This document shows, in pieces, positions 7,773-12,171 of a DNA stretch of 12,171 nt. The stretch is from CAXYVC01 sp964292295. GTDB taxonomy: Bacteria; Acidobacteriota; Holophagae; Holophagales; Holophagaceae. Location: the NCBI GenBank assembly GCA_964292295.1, contig CAXYVC010000080.1, positions 1 through 12,171 on the forward strand. The letters are read 5' to 3'. Within the stretch, counting starts at the first letter, position 1. Each line of letters begins with the position of its first letter. A program made the position numbers and the translations under genes. The notes beneath the pieces are model-generated. The model was given only the letters and a program-made list of their open reading frames with translations. It was not told the DNA's origin and ran no database searches.

Positions 7773-8348
7773 TCAGTTCTTCTTGTCGACGAAGGCCTTG
7801 GCGAAGGGGTTGTCCTGCTGGGCCGGGGCGGGCGTGCCGTTCGCGCCTGGGGTGCTGCGCTCGAGGAAGCGCTCCTCGCGACCCCGGGGTATCGCGGGTA
7901 AGGGGCCGGTCTCCTTCTCTCGCTCCTTTTCCCGTTCCTTGTCCCGCTCCCGATCCTTCCCGGCCTCGCGGGCGTCCTTGGGGGCGATGCCGTGGCGGGT
8001 GCAGGATCCCTGCAGGGTTCCGCCCTCGTCCACCACGAGGCTGCCCACCTCCACCTCGCCCTCGACCCATCCCGTGCCGTGGATCTCCAGGCACTCCTGG
8101 ATGTGGAAGATCCCCTCCACGCGCCCCGTCACGATGAGATGCTTGGCGTGGATCGTGCCCTTCACGAGGCCGGTGGGGGCGATGGTCACCTCGCCCTCGC
8201 TGTGGATGGTGCCGTCCACCTGGCCCTCGATGCGCAGGCTGTTGGCAGCCGCGTGGATCTCGCCCTTCCAGAGCGTCCCCTTGCCCAGCAGGGTGTGGAT
8301 GGCCTTGGAGGCCTCGGGGCGCTGCTTCTTGGCATGGGCGTCGAACAT
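7773..8348 (-). CDS. Bactofilin family cytoskeletal protein
   Basis: A 191-residue protein with a central bactofilin (DUF583) beta-helix of about residues 18-120. It shows the spaced Gly/hydrophobic pattern of the family, as in LLGKGTLWKGEI (20-31), IEGQVDGTIHSEGEV (40-54) and VTGRVEGIFHI (73-83). Bactofilins polymerise without nucleotide into filaments, often at the membrane, and place peptidoglycan enzymes. The C-terminal tail is unusual: a charged low-complexity run of Lys/Arg/Glu/Asp (about 124-147), then a Pro-rich linker ending in NPFAKAFVDKKN. The ATG at 8348 has GGAG about 9-10 bases upstream and lies 14 bases after the stop of the M23 peptidase gene, so the two are very probably cotranscribed. 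Known bactofilin/M23 pairs (for example CcmA with Csd proteins in Helicobacter) control cell shape, and a similar role is likely here. Confidence 0.93.
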   Translation of the reverse strand: MFDAHAKKQRPEASKAIHTLLGKGTLWKGEIHAAANSLRIEGQVDGTIHSEGEVTIAPTGLVKGTIHAKHLIVTGRVEGIFHIQECLEIHGTGWVEGEVEVGSLVVDEGGTLQGSCTRHGIAPKDAREAGKDRERDKEREKEREKETGPLPAIPRGREERFLERSTPGANGTPAPAQQDNPFAKAFVDKKN

Positions 8349-8362
8349 GCGGGGTTCTCCGG

Positions 8363-9319
8363 CTACTTGAGGGAGGCGAGCCACTGCTTCTGGAGCTTCA
8401 GGTAGGGGCCGGGGTTCACGGGGCGTCCGTTCAGCCGCACCTCGTAGTGAAGGTGCACGCCGGTGGCGTTGCCCGTGCGGCCCATGCCTCCCAGGATATC
8501 CCCTCGCACCACCTTCTGGCCCTCCCGGACGTGGACCTTGCACAGGTGGGCGTAGAGGGTCTGGAGCCCCGCGCCGTGCCGTAGCACGACGGTGAGGCCG
8601 TAGCCCTCGGTCCAGCCTGCGGATTCCACCGTGCCGTCGGCGGTGGCCTGGATGGGGGTGCCCTCGGCGTTGGTCAGGTCGTAGCCCGCATGGAAGCCGA
8701 GCAGGCCGTCCCCCTGCTCGTTGGCCCGGGAGAAGGGGCTGATGCGGATGCCGTACCCGCTGCTCAGGTATCCGGCGGTGGGCATGATCGAGGGCGTGTG
8801 GTTCCAGCGCTGCAGGATGGGCTCCATGCGCGCGCGCAGCAGCCGCGCCTGGGCCTCGGTCCGCTCCAGATCGCCCTTCAGGCGGTCCAGGCGCTCGCTT
8901 TCGCTGGCGCTCCTCGGACCGGGGGCGGGCGCGCTGGTACCCGGTGCCAGGCTTGGATCCGCGGCCTTCGGGTTCAGGAGGTGCAGCAGGTCCGAAACCT
9001 GGCGGCGCAGGGTCAGGACCTCCCCCTCCAGCGTCTCCGCCTGGCCCAGGCTCTCCCGGATCTGGCGTTGCTGCGCCTGCGTCTCCCGCTGGAGCACGCT
9101 GAAGTTCATGAGCTTGCGCGTGGCCCAGAAACCGTAGCCGCTGCCCACCATGGCGATGGTCCACACCCCCAGGATGGCGCCCAGGGTCCAGAGCAGGGTC
9201 TTGCGCGCCAGGGACCACCGGAAGGTGCGGTGGCTGAAGACCAGCATGACGGTGAAGAAACGTTCCGAATCCGGCCTGCTCAGGCGCAACGCACGGCGCA
9301 TGGTGGACTTCGTGCTCAT
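8363..9319 (-). CDS. Membrane-anchored M23 family metallopeptidase
   Basis: A 318-residue protein that cuts peptide bonds in peptidoglycan. It has a cytoplasmic basic N-terminus (about 1-40), one membrane segment (about 41-60), a periplasmic coiled-coil region (about 75-115 and 140-170) split by an Ala/Pro-rich linker, and a C-terminal M23 domain (about 185-305). All zinc and catalytic residues are present: H210 and D214 in HAGYD, H258 in YAHL, and H289/H291 in HLH, so it should be an active endopeptidase rather than a degenerate LytM factor. The layout (anchor, coiled coil, M23) is that of cell-shape endopeptidases. The start is uncertain: the ATG at 9319 lacks a clear ribosome binding site and an in-frame ATG lies six codons later. 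It precedes bactofilin by 14 bases and follows the prenyltransferase gene by 60. Confidence 0.94.
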   Translation of the reverse strand: MSTKSTMRRALRLSRPDSERFFTVMLVFSHRTFRWSLARKTLLWTLGAILGVWTIAMVGSGYGFWATRKLMNFSVLQRETQAQQRQIRESLGQAETLEGEVLTLRRQVSDLLHLLNPKAADPSLAPGTSAPAPGPRSASESERLDRLKGDLERTEAQARLLRARMEPILQRWNHTPSIMPTAGYLSSGYGIRISPFSRANEQGDGLLGFHAGYDLTNAEGTPIQATADGTVESAGWTEGYGLTVVLRHGAGLQTLYAHLCKVHVREGQKVVRGDILGGMGRTGNATGVHLHYEVRLNGRPVNPGPYLKLQKQWLASLK

Positions 9320-9379
9320 GGAACCACGGTACCGGAGGGGGGAAGGGGCTGTCGATATCGTTTTTCTACAGCCTTGCCG

Positions 9380-10252
9380 CTACACCCATCCCCGCCGCAT
9401 CCACCACTCCGCCAGGTGTCCCAGGAAGAACAGGGGCCCCACCAGGCTGTTCAGGGTGAAGAAGGCGTGGTCGATGCGGTCCAGGCGGGCACCCCGCACC
9501 ACCCAGTGCTCCCGCACGAGGATGGCCGCCACCCCCGCCCAGGCGAGCCAGGGCAGCAGGTGGGCCCCGAGGCGCAGGTTGAAGTCCGCCCAGGCGAAGA
9601 GGGCGGCCCCGTGCAGGAGGCGGCTCAGAGCCAGGGCGCGCCCCGCTCCCAGGCGGGCGGGAAGGCTGTGCAGGTGCCGCGCCCGGTCGAAGGCCTCGTC
9701 CTGGAGGGCGTAGAGGATGTCGAAGCCCGCCGTCCAGGCCAGCACTCCTGAGGCGAGGGACCACGCCGCGGCATCCAGTTCCCCACCCACCGCGATCCAG
9801 GCACCCAGGGGCGCACCCGCCAGAGCGAGGCCGAGCACGATGTGCGACAGGGTGGTGAAGCGCTTGCAGAAGGAGTAGCCGAGGAGCACCGCCAGGGCCA
9901 CGGGCGCGAGCTTCCAGGGCAGCGGGCCGAGCATGCCTGCGCTGAAGCCGAAGAGGACGACGGAGAGTCCCAGCAGGACGGTGGCGCCGCTGCGGCTCAC
10001 CCGTCCCGCGGGCAGCGCCCGGGAGGCCGTGCGGGGATTGGCCGCGTCCAGGTCCTGGTCCGCCAGGCGGTTGAAGGTCATGGCCGCCGTGCGGGCGCCC
10101 ACCATGGCCGCCAGGATCCAGCCCAGGCAGCGCCAGCCCGGGAAGCCCTGGGCCCCCGCCAGCGCCCCCAGCAGCGCGAAGGGCAGGGCGAATACCGTGT
10201 GCTCGACCTTGATCATGTCGAGCAGTTCGCGGAACTGGTTGAAAATAGGCAT
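9380..10252 (-). CDS. UbiA-family polyprenyltransferase (4-hydroxybenzoate type)
   Basis: An integral membrane prenyltransferase of 290 residues, normal for the family, which joins a polyprenyl diphosphate to an aromatic acid during quinone synthesis. The first Asp-rich motif is NRLADQDLD (61-69; N61, D65, D69) and the second is D178...D185...D189 (YALQDEAFD); together they bind Mg2+ and diphosphate. About eight or nine hydrophobic helices are seen. The N-terminal KVEHTVFALPFAL is typical of the subgroup annotated as UbiA-like or MqnP, implicated in futalosine-type menaquinone synthesis; without neighbouring mqn genes I cannot choose between that and ubiquinone synthesis. The ATG at 10252 fits family length, but its ribosome binding site is poor. 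The frame continues 45 codons upstream to a TTG at 10387 (ATG at 10381), so a polar, Pro/Thr/Glu-rich extension is possible. It lies downstream of abiEii on the same strand, 194 bases away. Confidence 0.9.
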   Translation of the reverse strand: MPIFNQFRELLDMIKVEHTVFALPFALLGALAGAQGFPGWRCLGWILAAMVGARTAAMTFNRLADQDLDAANPRTASRALPAGRVSRSGATVLLGLSVVLFGFSAGMLGPLPWKLAPVALAVLLGYSFCKRFTTLSHIVLGLALAGAPLGAWIAVGGELDAAAWSLASGVLAWTAGFDILYALQDEAFDRARHLHSLPARLGAGRALALSRLLHGAALFAWADFNLRLGAHLLPWLAWAGVAAILVREHWVVRGARLDRIDHAFFTLNSLVGPLFFLGHLAEWWMRRGWV

Positions 10253-10446
10253 CTTGCTTGATGTCGTTGGTTCCGTGCGAACCAAATGCGAACCGGGCTG
10301 TTCTTGTGGGGTCGGTTCCACCTCACCCGAGTGCTCGGGGGCGTCGGTTCCGTGAGTCGCTTTGAGTTCGTCTGTGTCCATACCCAACCATCATCGAATG
10401 AATCGGAATGCTTGTCTCCGTGGCCGCCTTCGTGAGGCCGGTTCTG

Positions 10447-11337
10447 TCAGGGGGCGTTGGTAAGCGCTGTCGGCCCCTCGATTCCCAACACTCTCGCCAT
10501 GGCCCGAGCTAGGTCTTTGACCACGTCTTGAAGCTCAGGCGTGGTTTCTGCTCCGGTCCTTCTCAGGAAGGCCTCCCACTGCGCCTGCTTCTGCCTGTCG
10601 GTGGAAAACGTGGCTGTGAGAGCCTCCGGCAGCGCGGTTGGCAACGGTGTTCGTCGCCGTTCAAAGGTGGCTCGGAGTGCCTGACGGAGCGTGTCTTCGG
10701 GGATCTCGAAGGAACGTAGGATCGTCCAGATATCGTGGTAATCCTTCAAACGGCTGTTGGCCAAACCCAGTTCGACCATCACGTGGAATTTCTCGGCGAT
10801 GACCGTCGCCTGTGAATAGGCCCGGAGTCTTGGGGCTGGGAACCCCAACAGGCTTGGATAATCGACTTCCTCCGGTGGCGGGTAGACGGCATCGCCGAAT
10901 CCGATATCCACCTGGATGGCGATGCGAGCCACACCCAAGCGGGCGGTCATGGTGATGCGCACGCCTTGGTAGAGGTTGTCCTCGCGGATCTCCACGCCTC
11001 TGATGGTTTCTGGAAGGAACACCAAGCCGTCCGGTTCGCAAGGAAGGGAGCAGAGTTCCTTGAATAGGGCTTCAAGGCGTGGGATGTCCGTAGAGCCAGA
11101 GGCAAGGAGATCCAGGTCCTTGGTCGAGCGATGCGTCCGCCCCATCCAGAGTTCGAACAGCATGGCTCCCTTCAGGATGAAGGCATCTCTGTGAGCGGAC
11201 TGGCTGAGGCGGAACAGGAGGCGCTCGATGCCATATCGCTTCAGGACCAAGTCGAGGTCTTCTCCCCGCTGCTTGGCCAGATTCAGAAGACGTGCCCGAA
11301 CGGATGCAGCGAGATCCTTTTTGCTTTCCGTTTTCAC
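10447..11337 (-). CDS. abiEii: AbiEii/MenT-type nucleotidyltransferase toxin
   Basis: A 296-residue toxin of a type IV toxin-antitoxin/abortive-infection pair. Members of this nucleotidyltransferase fold stop growth; some (MenT) add nucleotides to tRNA 3' ends. The motifs are intact: KGAML (56-60), the metal-binding DLD (74-76), a third acidic residue D144 in IQVDIGFGD, AEKFHVMVE (181-189), and KDYHDIW (198-204). The GTG start at 11337 is preferred because GGAGG lies 7 bases upstream and because it overlaps the abiEi stop in GTGA, a coupling typical of this operon; the frame continues upstream only within abiEi. Visibly lower G+C than its neighbours and its accessory nature suggest horizontal gain. 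It is probably active, since no key residue is missing. Confidence 0.93.
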   Translation of the reverse strand: MKTESKKDLAASVRARLLNLAKQRGEDLDLVLKRYGIERLLFRLSQSAHRDAFILKGAMLFELWMGRTHRSTKDLDLLASGSTDIPRLEALFKELCSLPCEPDGLVFLPETIRGVEIREDNLYQGVRITMTARLGVARIAIQVDIGFGDAVYPPPEEVDYPSLLGFPAPRLRAYSQATVIAEKFHVMVELGLANSRLKDYHDIWTILRSFEIPEDTLRQALRATFERRRTPLPTALPEALTATFSTDRQKQAQWEAFLRRTGAETTPELQDVVKDLARAMARVLGIEGPTALTNAP

Positions 11338-11942
11338 AGAAGCGCCTCCAGGTAGGGTCGCATCGTGTTCCAGGCTCGTCGTTTCCTGGCGGCTCTTGAT
11401 AGCTCCGCCGGGCTGCAAAGGCGCTGCTGAAGGGCCTGGCGAAGTGCAAGGATCGCGACTTCAATCCCGACTGCCCTTCGGTGGAGGAAGCAGTCCGCGA
11501 TGGTGCGTGGGACGTTGGTGATGTGGACGTCGGTGCCTTCGATGCATGGCTGAATGGTGTCTTCCAGGAGGTGTTCCGGCTCGCAGCGGAAGATTCGGAG
11601 CGAAGGGTAGTCCACGCGTGGCTTTCTTGCCTTCCGGCTGACAAAAATCCAGATCTGGTGAGGCATTTCGTTGGTAAGGCCGTGGAATCTGAGGGCGGAG
11701 AGGAGGCCGATGGTTGCCCCAGGAACACGGCGAGACGTCTCGACTAGGCTGTGGTGTTCCGTCCAATCCCCCTCGGCAAGGGTGTAGAGCCCCCGACCCG
11801 ATCGGGCCAGCACCCCCTGATTGAAGAGGACGGCCAGGTTGCTTGGATGCAGCCCGAGTGGAGCCAGGTCGCGGGGGCGCAGCACGCCCATTTCGCGCAT
11901 CAGCGTCAGGATCTGGGAGGTCTTGGATTCGGAATGTCTCAC
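11334..11942 (-). CDS. abiEi: AbiEi-type antitoxin / transcriptional repressor
   Basis: A 202-residue cognate antitoxin. The N-terminal ~60 residues form a winged-helix DNA-binding domain (ILTLMREMGVLRPRDL, then LAVLFNQGVLARSGRGLYTL, in which GRGLY marks the wing). The rest is the mixed C-terminal domain of AbiEi proteins (LLSALRFHGLTNE, then NVPRTIADCF around 142-151, the latter highly typical). In type IV systems the antitoxin does not bind the toxin but counters its effect and represses the operon through inverted repeats. The GTG at 11942 follows directly on an in-frame TGA, so it is the furthest possible start; no Shine-Dalgarno is seen and the predicted transcript leader is only about 9 bases. 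It overlaps abiEii by 4 bases. An internal ATG at codon 15 is a less likely start because it would cut the winged helix. Confidence 0.92.
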   Translation of the reverse strand: MRHSESKTSQILTLMREMGVLRPRDLAPLGLHPSNLAVLFNQGVLARSGRGLYTLAEGDWTEHHSLVETSRRVPGATIGLLSALRFHGLTNEMPHQIWIFVSRKARKPRVDYPSLRIFRCEPEHLLEDTIQPCIEGTDVHITNVPRTIADCFLHRRAVGIEVAILALRQALQQRLCSPAELSRAARKRRAWNTMRPYLEALL

Positions 11943-11949
11943 TCAGAAA

Positions 11950-11980
11950 GTGTCGGCTAATTTAAAAAAAATGCCAACAC
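11950..11980. promoter_or_regulatory. Candidate AbiEi operator (inverted repeat over the -10 box)
   Basis: GTGTCGGC (11950-11957) and GCCAACAC (11973-11980) are inverted copies matching at 7 of 8 positions, with 15 bases between. The abiE -10 hexamer sits between the arms, so a protein bound here would block RNA polymerase. Arm centres are 23 bases apart. This fits the known autorepression by AbiEi proteins, but the binding site itself is inferred. Confidence 0.45.
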
Positions 11981-11988
11981 ATTGTGAA
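11959..11988 (-). promoter_or_regulatory. Promoter of abiEi-abiEii
   Basis: On the minus strand, TTCACA (plus 11983-11988, 5 of 6) and TAAATT (plus 11959-11964, 4 of 6) are 18 bases apart, with a T-rich spacer. The start would fall near 11951, about 9 bases before the abiEi GTG, implying a nearly leaderless mRNA. Confidence 0.55.
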
Positions 11989-12029
11989 TTATTTGGGTGC
12001 GCGATGGGGGGCTTGAGGTGCCTAACTGG

Positions 12030-12058
12030 TTGACCAACAAGGCTGTTTGTGTTAAAAT
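12030..12058 (+). promoter_or_regulatory. Divergent promoter pointing out of the window
   Basis: TTGACC (12030-12035) and TAAAAT (12053-12058) lie exactly 17 bases apart; each matches the housekeeping consensus at 5 of 6 positions, making this one of the best promoters in the window. It faces right, away from abiE, so an undisplayed gene or RNA probably begins beyond 12065. Confidence 0.55.
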
Positions 12059-12060
12059 GC

Positions 12061-12171
12061 ACCCTAGGTGGGGCCGGGGGGGGAGGCCCCGGCCCCCCCG
12101 GGGGCAAAGACCGGGAACGGGGAAAGCCGGGGGGGGGAAAACCCCGGGGCCGGGCGCGGCCCAAAGTATTT
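12061..12171. other. G/C homopolymer-rich low-complexity end
   Basis: The last ~110 bases are dominated by runs of 4 to 9 G or C (for example CGGGGGGGGGAAAACCCCGG near 12128) with scattered A runs and no codon-like pattern in any frame. It begins abruptly after ordinary sequence with a good promoter. It looks like degraded sequence at a contig end rather than biology, though a real GC-rich low-complexity tract cannot be excluded. Confidence 0.5.

Noticed and set aside
8349..9218. Upstream extension of bactofilin to 481 codons
   Set aside because: The extra sequence is an out-of-frame reading of the M23 gene; the ATG at 8348 fits the family and has a ribosome binding site.

Overview
The window is a GC-rich bacterial chromosomal segment (roughly 70% G+C by eye) with ordinary housekeeping genes, two tRNAs and two accessory patches. 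A GlmS, an M23 peptidase next to a bactofilin, and a UbiA-family prenyltransferase of the kind often annotated near menaquinone or ubiquinone synthesis fit a diderm, rod-shaped, respiring bacterium. A Holophaga/Geothrix-like acidobacterium is my best guess, but nothing here fixes the taxonomy.

Layout, left to right. (1) 2-757 (+): the 3' part of an unrecognised, probably membrane-anchored protein. (2) 838-2815 (-): glmS, then tRNA-Val(GAC) with its own strong promoter and a hairpin terminator that also faces the partial gene. (3) 3003-4112 (+): an orphan P-loop protein with zeta-toxin/kinase-like features, whose ribosome binding site lies inside a perfect palindrome. (4) 4113-4624: about 500 bases without a credible gene, with an AT-rich island, a very GC-rich hairpin and a family of inverted and tandem repeats, ending at the tRNA-Arg terminator. 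(5) 4625-4701 (-): tRNA-Arg(ACG). (6) 4702-5137: a gene-free leader region with a possible promoter and three consecutive hairpins before a 780-residue pentapeptide-repeat protein (5138-7480, +), which ends at a strong terminator. (7) 7531-7772: a palindrome-rich gap. (8) 7773-9319 (-): an M23 peptidase followed after 14 bases by a bactofilin, a pair known in cell-shape control. (9) 9380-10252 (-): a UbiA-type prenyltransferase, possibly with a 45-residue N-terminal extension. (10) 10447-11942 (-): abiEi-abiEii, a type IV toxin-antitoxin operon of lower G+C with a 4-base start/stop overlap, a good promoter and a candidate operator. (11) 11943-12171: the abiE promoter, a divergent promoter pointing out of the window, and a final ~110 bases of G/C homopolymers that may be a poor-quality contig end.

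Functionally, glmS and the M23/bactofilin pair both serve the cell wall: glmS supplies glucosamine-6-phosphate for peptidoglycan and LPS, and the pair remodels it. The abiE pair and the zeta-like protein are the defence or stress candidates. The pentapeptide protein has no assignable function. I see no complete mobile element, no transposase or integrase gene and no CRISPR array.
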